Origin: Brevibacillus laterosporus
GTDB lineage: Bacteria > Bacillota > Bacilli > Brevibacillales > Brevibacillaceae
Direction of reading: 5' to 3'
Assembly (NCBI GenBank): GCA_007833815.1
Contig: CP033464.1
Coordinates: 2,846,001 to 2,910,000 of the forward strand
DNA: 64,000 nt
Shown here: positions 56,101 to 64,000 of the stretch, piece after piece
How the letters are laid out: every line of letters starts with the position of its first letter
How positions within the stretch are numbered: position 1 is the stretch's first letter
Program-made: the position numbers and the translations under genes
Notes under the pieces: model-generated
The model's input: the letters and a program-made list of their open reading frames with translations, nothing else
Told to the model about the DNA's origin: nothing
Databases searched by the model: none

Positions 56101-58903
56101 CATACAGCCATTTGATTTGCGAGAGGCTCCTTTACTTCGTGTCGGGTTGGTAAAACTCAACGAATACCGCCATTTGTTGCTCTTCGATATGCACCATGTC
56201 ATTTCCGATGGAGTTTCGATGATGATTTTGCAACAGGATTTCATCCGTCTCTACGCCCAAGAGCAGCTTTCACCCTTATCAATTCAATATAAGGATTACG
56301 CGGCATGGCAGCGTAAGCGCATGGAAAGTGATGAGATGAAGCATCAAAAAGCCTTCTGGTTAAAGACTTTTGAAGGAGAAATTCCGATTCTGCAACTGCC
56401 TACTGACTTCCCTAGATCAGCAAAACAAAGCTTCATCGGTAACCGTGTTATTCAGCGTATTCCAGACTCACTCGCGAAGCAGTTGAGTGGTTTTGCTAAA
56501 TCGACGGGAACTACCTTGTATATTGTCTTACTAGCCGCTTACAATGTTCTTCTTCACAAATATACGAGACAAACAGAGATCATTGTAGGTTCGCCTATCG
56601 CTGGTCGCGTACACGCAGATACGGAAAAAGTGGTCGGAATGTTTGTCAATACATTGGCGATGAAAAACAATCTAGCCCAAGATAAATCGTTTAGTCACCT
56701 CCTGCAAGAAGTGAAGGAAAACGCCCTACAAGCATACGAAAATCAAGAATATCCATTTGAAGAGCTAGTCAACAAGCTTCAGTTGGAACGTGATAACAGT
56801 CGCAATCCTCTATTTGATACGATGCTTATTATGCAAAATATCCCGTCTTATAGTACAGAAGTAAACACACTTACATTTACTCCCTATGGATATAAACATA
56901 AGACATCCAAATTTGACATTACGTTTGAGATTTTTGAAGAAAAGGATGGGCTTCTGCTTCACGTAGAATACGTCACAAAATTGTTCAAGCAGGATACCAT
57001 TGAGAGAATGATCAACCACTTCTTTGCGATCATGGAGCAAATGCTTAGGAATCCTAGCATTAACATTTCTGAAATAGAGTTGCTCACACACATTGAGAAA
57101 GAGACAATTCTTTATCAATTCAACAATACCAAAGAAGCGTATCCAAAAGATAAACAGGTACACCAGCTATTCGAGGAGCAAGTGACACGCAAGCCGAATC
57201 AAAACGCTCTCATCTTTGAGGATCAAACATATACGTATGAGTTTGTTAACGAACGAGCGAATCAATTAGCGAGAAAATTGCGTGAGATGGGGATTGGAAA
57301 AGAAGATGTGGTTGGTTTACGTTTTGACCGTTCCGTAGAGATGATTCTAGGTATTCTGGCAGTGATGAAAGCAGGTGCTGCTTATGTAGCAATCGATCCT
57401 GACTATCCGGCCGAACATGCACAATACATTCTCGAGGATAGCAAAGCGCAGGTTCTATTTACAGAAACAAAACATCTCGATAGCATTACTTTTTTGGGGC
57501 CAATTCTTGATCTCAAAAACACTGCTCTCTATGAGGGAGACACGGCAAATCTGGAACTGATATCTACGGTGGACAGCCTTGCCTACATCCTATACACATC
57601 TGGTTCTACCGGCAGACCAAAAGGAGTCATGATAGAACATGGCAGTATCGTCAACTACCTATTTGCGATGCAGAAAGATTATCCTATGACAGCAGACGAT
57701 GCCTACCTTCTAAAGACGCCGTATACCTTTGACGTGTCGGTGCTTGAACTGTTCGGATGGTTCATTTCCGGTGGATCGCTGGTGATTCTTGAACCGAGCG
57801 GACACCGCAATCCTAAGAGAATTTTACGTGTCCTTGAGTCTCATAATGTGGCACTTGTCAACTTTGTTCCGTCCATGTTTAAAGTGTTCCTCAACTCAAT
57901 TCACGAGGAGTCAGCTGCGGTTCTCAACAAGTTGAAATACGTACTGGTAGCGGGTGAAGCGATCTCACACGACATTGTAGAGAAATTCTACTCCCTTACG
58001 AAGAACGTTACGCTGGATAATCTCTATGGTCCGACAGAGGGAACCGTCATCGCGACCAGTTTTCCTCTGAAAAAAGCAGGGGAGTACAGCACATTGCCAA
58101 TTGGTAAACCCATTCAAAACGTGCAGGTCTATGTGATGGACGAGTATATTCAATTGGAGCCAATCGGGGTAGTAGGGGAATTGTTTATTGCTGGAGCAGG
58201 TGTAGCGAGAGGCTATTTGAATAAGCCTGAATTGAATGAAGAGAAATTCGTGTCTAACCCGTTTGCACCTAGTGAGAAGATGTACAGAACAGGGGACTTG
58301 GCCAGATGGCTCCCTGATGGAAACATAGAATTTTTGGGACGCATCGATCATCAGGTGAAAATCCGAGGCTATCGTATCGAAATGGAAGAAATCGAAACGA
58401 GACTTCGCTCTTATGAAGGTATCGTTGATGCTGTGGTAGTCGATAAAGATGATTCACTCAGTAATAAACAGCTAGTAGCATACATCGTTTCCCAAAACTC
58501 AATCAACATTAGTGAGGTAAAGCAATATCTCGGTAAACAGCTTCCTGCTTTTATGATTCCAGCCCATTTCATGACACTGGATAAGCTACCGTTAACGGCT
58601 AGTGGAAAAGTAAACCGTCGCGCACTTCAAGATGAGATTCTAATCCCAGCTCCAAAAAAACGAGAGGTGGAGGAACCAAACACGGAATTAGAAATACAAC
58701 TCATGGACATTTGGAAACGTGTACTTGAAATTGAACAAGTTGGTAGTAACGAGGATTTCTTTGAGCTTGGGGGAAATTCACTGCTTGCTGTTACTCTTGA
58801 CTTGGAGATGGAACAAGAGGGCTTAATCTCTGATGATCTCGTTGTCTATGAACATCGAACCATTAAAGCGTTAGCAGCCTTTATAGGGCAAAAAGAGAAA
58901 TAA
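53171..58903 (+). CDS. NRPS: partial C-A-PCP-C-A-PCP
   Basis: About 1910 residues. Residues 1-270 match only the C-terminal half of a condensation domain; HHxxxDG is missing. A1 (about 275-770; FTSGSTGKPKG) has a code I read as D-G-Q-D-L-A-A-V-D-K, nearest to Gln/Glu-type codes. PCP1 has GGHSLN (about 822). C2 has HHVISDG (about 1007) and SSAQQRLFVM. A2 (YTSGSTGRPKG near 1472) has a code I read as D-V-L-N-L-A-L-V-I-K, for which I know no match. PCP2 has GGNSLLA (about 1865). There is no thioesterase, reductase or epimerase domain. Start chosen at 53171, nine bases after GGGGGAG; 53117 and 53162 are in frame alternatives. The full C domain ending the previous megasynthase should serve A1. Confidence 0.93.
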   Translation: MGNINVSEDRVIVANQKTKEREYWQMKLSGEVTECHFPYDQKNQENHSGQRDYVKCVVDGFSFNQLTKLSNGSDIRLHMILTSVLNVLLYKYTGHTDITVVSPVLKQETEANFINTVLVLRNQLRDTMTYKELLLMTKEMLNEATQNQNFPILSLYEQIMGYSMSDKSALYHVGTLLENIHDQSYLVSNQPEVLFSFLKTNDSLELEITFSTDRYHRASVERIATHYRGLLQYVLDNLDAPLSEIDMLSEDEKLQICDFNNTHIEFPMEKNLYDLFALQAEKTPNAIALADDNRQLTYAELKERATQAAHLLQEKGIHSEKIVGVMLKRNIDVVVAILAILQAGGAYLPINPFLPQNRILSMLDDTQSPLLITNEEFVSANSFMVELSGLEVLSVNELLSYKTSDAKGFCRANPSNLAYIIFTSGSTGKPKGTMIEQRSVVNLIWGLNRELYGTYPNPLRVAMVSPLEFDGSIQNMFGALLNGHSLYIVPEDARVEGDKLIAFYRKHQVELSDGTPTHLRILGECLHNKTADLPLKHFLIAGEALTPQVVANFIRHFPNDQPKIINAYGPTETCVDSTCYHVISEEIDQVSNISIGRPLANQQVFIVNASDQLQPIGIPGELCIAGEGLARGYLHRPELTEMKFTQNPFVNLLPQSGKRMYRTGDLARWLPDGNIEYLGRLDEQVKIRGIRIEMGEIESRLLTYPGIREAVVNTLENGTSQETYLCAYVVADDAVVARDVREFLSKELPIYMVPTYIMQMDKLPITSNGKLNKKMLPHPEEVFEHMSNVQYVSARNETEAKLVEIWQNILSKERIGVHENFFELGGHSLNTTTLVSRIMKIFHVEVPLQVIFQHPTIEELAIYIEQGEKKQYQAIDLAKKRDYYPVSSAQQRLFVMNKFDGVGTSYNIPGALLVEGELERKRFEQAILELVQRHESLRTSFIFLDGVPVQKVQDHATIDIWFHETTEEQVEAIIDEFIQPFDLREAPLLRVGLVKLNEYRHLLLFDMHHVISDGVSMMILQQDFIRLYAQEQLSPLSIQYKDYAAWQRKRMESDEMKHQKAFWLKTFEGEIPILQLPTDFPRSAKQSFIGNRVIQRIPDSLAKQLSGFAKSTGTTLYIVLLAAYNVLLHKYTRQTEIIVGSPIAGRVHADTEKVVGMFVNTLAMKNNLAQDKSFSHLLQEVKENALQAYENQEYPFEELVNKLQLERDNSRNPLFDTMLIMQNIPSYSTEVNTLTFTPYGYKHKTSKFDITFEIFEEKDGLLLHVEYVTKLFKQDTIERMINHFFAIMEQMLRNPSINISEIELLTHIEKETILYQFNNTKEAYPKDKQVHQLFEEQVTRKPNQNALIFEDQTYTYEFVNERANQLARKLREMGIGKEDVVGLRFDRSVEMILGILAVMKAGAAYVAIDPDYPAEHAQYILEDSKAQVLFTETKHLDSITFLGPILDLKNTALYEGDTANLELISTVDSLAYILYTSGSTGRPKGVMIEHGSIVNYLFAMQKDYPMTADDAYLLKTPYTFDVSVLELFGWFISGGSLVILEPSGHRNPKRILRVLESHNVALVNFVPSMFKVFLNSIHEESAAVLNKLKYVLVAGEAISHDIVEKFYSLTKNVTLDNLYGPTEGTVIATSFPLKKAGEYSTLPIGKPIQNVQVYVMDEYIQLEPIGVVGELFIAGAGVARGYLNKPELNEEKFVSNPFAPSEKMYRTGDLARWLPDGNIEFLGRIDHQVKIRGYRIEMEEIETRLRSYEGIVDAVVVDKDDSLSNKQLVAYIVSQNSINISEVKQYLGKQLPAFMIPAHFMTLDKLPLTASGKVNRRALQDEILIPAPKKREVEEPNTELEIQLMDIWKRVLEIEQVGSNEDFFELGGNSLLAVTLDLEMEQEGLISDDLVVYEHRTIKALAAFIGQKEK

Positions 58904-58937
58904 ATATCGATGGAGCAGAGAATCGACTGCACATTTA

Positions 58938-58978
58938 AAAAGGGGTACAAACAGGTAATGACTGTTTGTACCCCTTTT
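58938..58978 (+). terminator. Strong terminator closing the biosynthetic operon
   Basis: A perfect 17-base inverted repeat (58938-58954 with 58962-58978) with a seven-base loop, A-rich on the left and T-rich on the right, so it works in both directions. It lies 35 bases after the last NRPS stop and sets the 3' limit of the cluster. Confidence 0.9.
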
Positions 58979-59060
58979 CCATAATATGTTTGCTAGCCTA
59001 GCTATTCAAAAAGCGGCATCTACGATAACTGTTTTTTAAAATGATACATGCTTGATACAT

Positions 59061-60218
59061 CTATCTCCTATACTTTTTACGTATACTTAAAACAATACCA
59101 ATCAGTAACATATTAGAGAGCAAAGAACTACCTCCATAAGATAGAAACGGCAAGGCGATTCCTTTTACTGGCATTAATCCAATTGTCATCCCGATGTTTT
59201 GAAAGGTTTGAAAGGTGAAAACAGCTACAATTCCTGAGCAGACGCAAGCACAAAAAGCATCATTTGATTCATTTCCAATTTTAATCACTCGATACATCAG
59301 AATAAAAAAGAGGGAAACAATCAATACCGCTATTACATATCCCCCTTCTTCTGCAATGGTAGCAAAAATAAAATCCGAATGCTTTTCAGGTATATAAACA
59401 TTTCCTTTTCCAATTCCTTTTCCTTCCAATCCTCCAGAACCAATAGCTAAAAGACTCTGCATGGATTGATAGCCTTCATCTTTAAAGGTGCTAGGGTCAA
59501 GCCAACCCAAGATTCTTTGTTGCCTATGACCACTAAAAAGGGAGAGGACATAATTTTTGAAAACCTCAGGGAGCTGAAAGTATAGATACAACAAAAAGGA
59601 TACAAAGATAGCAGGAATCAAAGAAAGAGCTAAAATTAATTTTGTTTGTAAATTAGCTAGAAAAATAATTGCTACTATAGCAATAAAATATAAAATAACC
59701 ATTCCGGTATCCGGCTGGGTGTATACTAAAAGGGAAGGGACAAGAGTTATTCCAAGCAATTTTCCGATTAATAATAGATCGCTTCCGATGCTTTTAAAGG
59801 TGTGCTTGTTTTGATGTTCCACTACTAGATAACTAGCTAAAAGAATAATAGCAACCTTTAAAAATTCTGATGGTTGAATGGAACCTATCCCTGGTAGTGT
59901 AAACCATCGCTTGGCCCCATTAATAAACGGTGCAATTTTTTCGGGAGCAAATTTAAGAGCTATAATACTTAGAAGGCAAAAACCATAGAAAACCCAAGAA
60001 AATTTCTTAATTTGTTCAGTGTCTAAAACAGACATGTAGAACATGAGAGCAAAACCGATAACATAGTAAACGGTTTGTTTTCCTACAAAGTTTGTTAGCC
60101 CGTATTGGCCTGATTGTTGACTACTATAAATAAATATGAGGCTAGTTGTGAAAAAAACAGCCAGAATTAGCATTATGATCCAGTCTAATTTTTTGAGATG
60201 TTTGATGATCATGTTCAT
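59061..60218 (-). CDS. rodA: RodA/FtsW/SpoVE-family peptidoglycan glycosyltransferase
   Basis: 385 residues with about ten membrane segments. Family signatures are NGAKRWFTLPG, IQPSEFLKVAIILL, TQPDTGMVILY, EKHSDFIFATIAEEGG and LPFLSYGGSSLLSNM. SEDS proteins polymerise lipid II into glycan strands with a partner penicillin-binding protein. The WFTLPG and HSDFIF form suits RodA (elongation) more than FtsW, but paralogues are common in Bacillales. I chose the ATG at 60218, which has AGAGGA seven bases upstream, not the TTG at 60239. No partner PBP gene is adjacent. Confidence 0.88.
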   Translation of the reverse strand: MNMIIKHLKKLDWIIMLILAVFFTTSLIFIYSSQQSGQYGLTNFVGKQTVYYVIGFALMFYMSVLDTEQIKKFSWVFYGFCLLSIIALKFAPEKIAPFINGAKRWFTLPGIGSIQPSEFLKVAIILLASYLVVEHQNKHTFKSIGSDLLLIGKLLGITLVPSLLVYTQPDTGMVILYFIAIVAIIFLANLQTKLILALSLIPAIFVSFLLYLYFQLPEVFKNYVLSLFSGHRQQRILGWLDPSTFKDEGYQSMQSLLAIGSGGLEGKGIGKGNVYIPEKHSDFIFATIAEEGGYVIAVLIVSLFFILMYRVIKIGNESNDAFCACVCSGIVAVFTFQTFQNIGMTIGLMPVKGIALPFLSYGGSSLLSNMLLIGIVLSIRKKYRR

Positions 60219-60239
60219 ATAAAAGTCCTCTATTTTCAA

Positions 60240-60525
60240 AGAAGTATAAGCCTTTGGTTAATCTACTATGTGTTATGCATAGGCTCATATTATAATACGA
60301 ATGATGTAGGCCTGAGGTAACAGAATCAAGCTATATTCATTAAAAATAATTATATTGTATCCTGTTCTTGTAAAAAACGAATAATGTTATTTTATATTCG
60401 ATTATTTTCTCATTTTTAATAAAGAAAGTATATACATGTAATGAAAAAAATAAAATTTGTATCGGTACTAGCTTAAAAAACGTGAAAAGGTATCTCTTTA
60501 GTTTTAACTAGCTTTATTCATAGAG
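60240..60525. other. Intergenic stretch, AT-rich
   Basis: About 290 bases between rodA and the terminator of the stalk-domain gene. It is AT-rich and should hold the rodA promoter on the minus strand. I see no gene or structured RNA here. Confidence 0.5.
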
Positions 60526-60562
60526 AAAGGCACTTGCAAATTATATATTCGCAAGTGCCTTT
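60526..60562 (-). terminator. Terminator of the repeat/stalk-domain gene
   Basis: AAAGGCACTTGC (60526-60537) and GCAAGTGCCTTT (60551-60562) form a 12-base-pair stem just beyond the stop codon; the flanking T tract on the minus strand is short. Confidence 0.75.
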
Positions 60563-60565
60563 TTC

Positions 60566-62617
60566 TTATTTAAAAATAACAACGCTTGAGGATGCTTCAT
60601 CCCAAGCCATATTAAAACGTAAATTGTCTGTAATGGTACGGATTGGTAGCATTGGAATATTGTTTTTTAGTTGAACGGCATCTGTCAGGGTGATATTCTT
60701 ACCATTGATAGTAACGTTTTTTGATCCAACTTTAAAAACCATGGTTGTGTTGCCACTTTTCACGGTAGCACTAGTTTTTGTATAGGATGTGTTTACTTTC
60801 AAACCATCACGAACGAAAGTAGCAGGTACCATCGTGTTTCCATTCACTGTTAATGGTGCAGCAGCCAACGGGAAGGTTTTGCCCTGTGCTTTATAGGAAG
60901 CGGTGCCTACTTTAAAGCTGATCCCATTTTGTGCACCAACCATTACTTGGCGAATGAACAGAGGGTTACGTTCTTCTGAAGTATAGACACCAATATTGTA
61001 AATATTAGAAGCCGATGGCGTTTGAAGCTTAGCATTTTCATTGATCGTTACACTTACTGCTTGACCAGCAGGAAGATTAAGTGATGGATAAATAACAAGA
61101 TTCTGACCACGAGTACCTACAAAGCTAGGGTACGAACCATTGATAGTAATAGCATTAGTTGGAATTGTAGTAGGGACGCGGAAAGAAGTTGGCATCACTA
61201 CTTCAATATAGTCAGCTGTGCTGAGTCCGACTCCCAATGCTTTAATTCCAACTGTCATTCCTGAAATCGCGTTTGGATTAGGTTTACTCAAGCTTACCGT
61301 AGCCGCGCTGTTATTAACAGGCACTGGAGTTGGGGTAGGAGTAGTTGGATTTGTCGGATTTGTTGGCGTCACTGAAGAACCTGAAACGCTAAAAGATTTT
61401 GAACGATAGGTTGTATCTTTATGCTTCACAGCCAATTCATAGCTTCCTGATGTTGATGGGTTCTTAATAAAGGCTTCCATTTTTAACTCAATGCGTGCTT
61501 TATCCGAGCTAGAGAAATTACTTGGCGTGTTCAGGACAATGGTACGGCCAGACACACTTGCTCTGCTAACAGGTGTACCGTTAATTGTTGCCGATGTGTT
61601 GGAAATATACCCAGGTAGCATGTCTTGAGACGGGAATTCGATATAAATATCATTTCCGTATCTTAGCTCATCCTTTAATTTCACTTCCAGGGAGACGCTT
61701 GTACGTGCACCAACCGAGCTGTCTGATAGCGAAACGCTATAGTCGCTGTCAACAGAAGAGGAGCCTTTTTTTACTTCAAATTCTTTGGATGTATACGTTG
61801 TATTTTTATATTCAACATCTATCTTATAGGAAGAACCAGATGATGGGGTTTTAATGCCAGCATCTTTTTTAAATTTGATCTCTAGTTTTTTTGAATCGTT
61901 ATCTTTGGAGCTTGGTTTGATTTTTACGATTTTATTTGAAATGGTTACATCTTTTGGACTGTTACCATTTATTTCTACATCGTCTGTGCTGATTCTGCTT
62001 GGTAACATATTTGAGTTAGGGAAAATTACTTCTATATATTTAGAATCGTCCAATTTGTCTTCTAAACTGATTTTGGATAGCTCAATAGAGGTTTTTTCTT
62101 CCGGATAGCTACTGCCTAAAGAAACAGAGAAGGCATTTTTTTCACTGCCACTTTTGCTAGAAGAGCCTTTGGTGATTTCAATTTTTTCATCATCTTCGCT
62201 CTCGCCATCATCGACAGAGATTTTGTAATCGTCGGCCTTATCAGGGTTAATGACATCTTTAATAGTAATCTCGACATCCTCGCCTTTAGAGATGCCTTTT
62301 TTCAGTTCAATAGTTACTTTTCCGCTCTTAACCTTAACCTCTTCTACATCCTTACCATTTACTTGAACGGAATCCGTTTCTACCTTGCCCAAGTCAAAAT
62401 CAGAATCAAAATCTACGATGATCTTACTACCTGAGGATAGTTTCTTATCTGCTTCAAACTCTATTGTATAGGTAGTTTTCTCACTTGCTTGTTTGTCCTT
62501 GGCTTTGATACTTAAATCTGAAACAGCATAAGCACCTTGTGGAACAGAGAGTAGGGGTGTGATTGCTAGAGTGGTAGCTAGCAGTAAGAATGCGCTTTTC
62601 TTCATTTGTTTCCTCAT
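60566..62617 (-). CDS. Secreted multi-repeat protein with copper amine oxidase-like stalk domain
   Basis: 683 residues from the ATG at 62617 (AGGAGG six bases upstream). Signal peptide ends near GAYA. Four divergent repeats of about 110-120 residues follow, each with a core of the form Y/DIEV-FP...-LP--IS-----I-G- and a closing SY-I-V-YK-T---K-F block. A Pro/Thr linker (NPTTPTPTPVP) separates repeats three and four. The C-terminal 130 residues, with VPATFVRDGL and LPIRTITDNL, are the copper amine oxidase N-terminal (stalk) domain, used as a protein or wall contact module and without enzyme activity. Ser/Lys/Asp-rich, hence soluble and probably surface-located. Function unknown. Confidence 0.85.
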   Translation of the reverse strand: MRKQMKKSAFLLLATTLAITPLLSVPQGAYAVSDLSIKAKDKQASEKTTYTIEFEADKKLSSGSKIIVDFDSDFDLGKVETDSVQVNGKDVEEVKVKSGKVTIELKKGISKGEDVEITIKDVINPDKADDYKISVDDGESEDDEKIEITKGSSSKSGSEKNAFSVSLGSSYPEEKTSIELSKISLEDKLDDSKYIEVIFPNSNMLPSRISTDDVEINGNSPKDVTISNKIVKIKPSSKDNDSKKLEIKFKKDAGIKTPSSGSSYKIDVEYKNTTYTSKEFEVKKGSSSVDSDYSVSLSDSSVGARTSVSLEVKLKDELRYGNDIYIEFPSQDMLPGYISNTSATINGTPVSRASVSGRTIVLNTPSNFSSSDKARIELKMEAFIKNPSTSGSYELAVKHKDTTYRSKSFSVSGSSVTPTNPTNPTTPTPTPVPVNNSAATVSLSKPNPNAISGMTVGIKALGVGLSTADYIEVVMPTSFRVPTTIPTNAITINGSYPSFVGTRGQNLVIYPSLNLPAGQAVSVTINENAKLQTPSASNIYNIGVYTSEERNPLFIRQVMVGAQNGISFKVGTASYKAQGKTFPLAAAPLTVNGNTMVPATFVRDGLKVNTSYTKTSATVKSGNTTMVFKVGSKNVTINGKNITLTDAVQLKNNIPMLPIRTITDNLRFNMAWDEASSSVVIFK

Positions 62618-62896
62618 TGTTTTCCTCCTGAATATCAATAAATTTTGCCTGTAGACAGCAACCTACCCCCTTTTAAGCCAAAAACACAGAGCAAAACAAG
62701 GGAAGTCGTTGATAACCCAAAAGCATATTTTTGGTAATCGTAAATAGAGACGTTAGAGAAAGAGATAAGTTACACAAAAATTGAGAAAAAATAGCTGTTT
62801 TTTTTGCTTAAATGTGTTTCTTCATTAATAAGCACCTTGTTTCAAACAGGAGCTAATGTAGAAGGGTTATTTCGTTTGAATGATAGTACCAATTTC

Positions 62897-62937
62897 CCGA
62901 ATAATAGACAGTGACATGTCTGTTGTTCGGTTTTTTT
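62897..62937 (+). terminator. Orphan terminator-like hairpin
   Basis: CCGAATAATAGACA pairs with TGTCTGTTGTTCGG (with G-T pairs) and seven T follow. The stretch 62618-63045 contains no supportable gene; this hairpin may end a short untranslated transcript or read-through from the divergent promoter region. Confidence 0.5.
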
Positions 62938-63045
62938 CATGAAAAGGCAGGATATACATAGATAGAAGTGATTCAGTAAAACGAACGCGAGAAGATAAGC
63001 GTACAATGAAGTTGCATAAATAGATATGATGACGTATTATATGTT

Positions 63046-63076
63046 AAACAGTACCTCGGTTTATATAGTACTGTTT
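63046..63076. promoter_or_regulatory. Operator-like inverted repeat before padR
   Basis: AAACAGTAC (63046-63054) and GTACTGTTT (63068-63076) are perfect nine-base arms with a 13-base spacer containing a -10-like TATATA. The repeat ends 19 bases before the padR start. PadR proteins usually repress their own promoter through such repeats. Confidence 0.65.
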
Positions 63077-63095
63077 TATGCAAGGTGGTGGAAGG

Positions 63096-63419
63096 ATGAA
63101 CGTACAATTTAAAAAAGGCGTATTAGAGCTATGTGTGCTAGTTTTGTTGGATAAGCAGGATCGTTATGGATATGAGCTGGTACAAAAAATATCCAGCAGG
63201 TTTGAGATTTCGGAGGGAGCTGTGTATCCCCTGTTAAGGAGACTGACGAGTGAAGGGCATTTTACAACTTACTTGCAGGAGTCTTCCGAGGGTCCTCCTC
63301 GAAAATATTATCAAATCACCAGTCAAGGACGAACGTATATGCAACAGCTGGTTGTGGAGTGGAGAATGTTTGCTACTAGTGTCAACATTATCATTGAGGA
63401 GGAAATGAGGGATGAATAA
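63096..63419 (+). CDS. PadR-family transcriptional regulator
   Basis: 107 residues. Winged-helix PadR domain with the hallmark [18 protein letters not shown], then [15 protein letters not shown] and [13 protein letters not shown]. Small PadR proteins of this type (without the C-terminal Vir_act helix bundle) often sit in front of a DUF1700/HAAS membrane protein gene and sense membrane stress or lipophilic compounds. Its stop overlaps the next start by eight bases. ATG at 63096 has AAGGTGG upstream; the ATG at 63078 lies within the operator region. Confidence 0.92.
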   Translation: MNVQFKKGVLELCVLVLLDKQDRYGYELVQKISSRFEISEGAVYPLLRRLTSEGHFTTYLQESSEGPPRKYYQITSQGRTYMQQLVVEWRMFATSVNIIIEEEMRDE

Positions 63420-63966
63420 AGATGCCTTTTTGCATGAATTAAAAACCCGATTATCCGCCATTTCTGATGAAGAGAGAGAAGATATCTTGTACGATTATAC
63501 AGAGCATTTTCAATTTGGGGTGGAAGCAGGGAAAAGTGAAATAGAAATTATTGAAAAGCTGGGTTCAACAAAAATGATCGCCAAGGAATTGTTGGCTACC
63601 TATCATTTGGAAAAGGCAGAAAATCAACCAACGCTTACCAATTTGTTCGGTGTCTTTGTAGCTATGATTGGATTAAGCTTTATGAACCTGATCTTTATAT
63701 TGGGACCTAGTATTGCTATCGTAGGCTTATTAGTAGCTGGATGGGGAATTAGCATAGCATTTATTCTTTCACCAATTCTTGCCGTGCTATCTGTTATCAT
63801 GTTTGACCTTTCATCTCAATGGTTGCAATTATTTGTAGCCATCATCTTATGTGGTGTTGGAATACTGCTGATGAATGGTATGTATTATACTACTGCCTTT
63901 ATGTATAAGCTGTTTATTCGTTATGTAAAGATGAATATTACTATCGTAAAGTCTAAGGCTTTTTAA
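63412..63966 (+). CDS. DUF1700/HAAS-domain membrane protein
   Basis: 184 residues. The N-terminal helical part ([20 protein letters not shown], then [20 protein letters not shown]) is the HAAS/DUF1700 module; three to four membrane segments follow. Such proteins are coupled to padR genes in Firmicutes and are thought to pass envelope signals to the regulator; the mechanism is not known. Overlap with padR by eight bases indicates translational coupling. The operon may go on beyond the window edge, where 34 bases without a start are left. Confidence 0.88.
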   Translation: MNKDAFLHELKTRLSAISDEEREDILYDYTEHFQFGVEAGKSEIEIIEKLGSTKMIAKELLATYHLEKAENQPTLTNLFGVFVAMIGLSFMNLIFILGPSIAIVGLLVAGWGISIAFILSPILAVLSVIMFDLSSQWLQLFVAIILCGVGILLMNGMYYTTAFMYKLFIRYVKMNITIVKSKAF

Positions 63967-64000
63967 TGGTATTTATTAATATAGATCAGTTAAAGAAGAT

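Larger units (their letters stand above)
23613..58903 (+). other. Zwittermicin-like hybrid NRPS-PKS biosynthetic gene cluster
   Basis: Fifteen codirectional reading frames (fourteen genes if the split NRPS-PKS is counted once) with small gaps, between a terminator upstream and a terminator at 58938. Genes 1-8 form a hydroxymalonyl-/aminomalonyl-ACP extender set; the next frames encode the NRPS-PKS line and three accessory enzymes. Three PKS modules each have KS, an AT region and KR, none with DH or ER, so hydroxyl groups should be kept. No exporter, phosphopantetheinyl transferase, regulator or thioesterase is seen within the limits. Confidence 0.9.

Noticed and set aside
1-64000. CRISPR arrays, tRNA and rRNA genes
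   Set aside because: No regularly spaced repeats, no cloverleaf sequences with typical TPsiC arms and no rRNA sequence were seen.

Overview
The window looks like a low-GC, endospore-forming Firmicute of the order Bacillales, most likely a Brevibacillus of the laterosporus/brevis type. The evidence is a hopene/sporulenol cyclase, spoVA germination genes, an S-box (SAM-I) riboswitch, a manR-manP phosphotransferase locus and a large NRPS-PKS operon. Genus is inferred from gene content only.

Layout. 1-6.1 kb: the 3' part of a squalene-hopene cyclase, then envelope genes (a class F-like sortase with a tiny His-rich MPKTG protein beside it, an Amidase_6 protein, a MATE/SpoVB-type flippase, an NlpC/P60 hydrolase). 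6.3-10.3 kb: a spore island of the spoVA2mob type, with spoVAC-spoVAD-spoVAE-DUF1657 on the minus strand between two plus-strand DUF421 (YetF-like) genes, one of them fused to DUF1657. 10.7-13.9 kb: a SET-domain protein, a family I.5 lipase, a GNAT acetyltransferase, two long inverted repeats and a probable transposase relic. 14-18.5 kb: an NhaC-family transporter under a SAM riboswitch (probable methionine transporter MetT), a truncated XRE regulator, peptidase T and azlCD. 18.8-22.8 kb: mannose-type manR-manP.

23.6-58.9 kb is the main attraction: a compact one-direction biosynthetic operon. Its first eight genes (FkbH-like HAD, acyl-CoA dehydrogenase, ACP, discrete AT, 3-hydroxyacyl-CoA dehydrogenase, ACP, acyl-CoA dehydrogenase, stand-alone Ser adenylation domain) match the zwittermicin A set ZmaN/E/D/F/G/H/I/J that makes hydroxymalonyl-ACP and aminomalonyl-ACP. 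The assembly line follows: C-A(Ser)-PCP-KS-AT(malonyl)-KR-ACP; then KS-dead AT-KR-ACP-KS-AT(HAAH)-KR-PCP-C; then partial C-A-PCP-C-A-PCP. Between the large genes lie a luciferase-type monooxygenase, a BtrH-like cysteine acyltransferase and a ZmaR/PamZ-like acetyltransferase. The simplest reading is Ser + malonyl + aminomalonyl (loaded in trans) + hydroxymalonyl, giving a zwittermicin-like aminopolyol extended by two further amino acids. There is no thioesterase, so release could fall to the BtrH-like enzyme, and the acetyltransferase would give self-protection. One KS is broken by an apparent one-base deletion in a C run (35801-35804), either a sequencing error or a real lesion.

59-64 kb: a RodA/FtsW family protein, a 690-codon secreted protein with four divergent repeats and a copper-amine-oxidase-type stalk domain, and a padR-DUF1700 pair behind a clear operator-like inverted repeat. 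I saw no tRNA, rRNA or CRISPR array.
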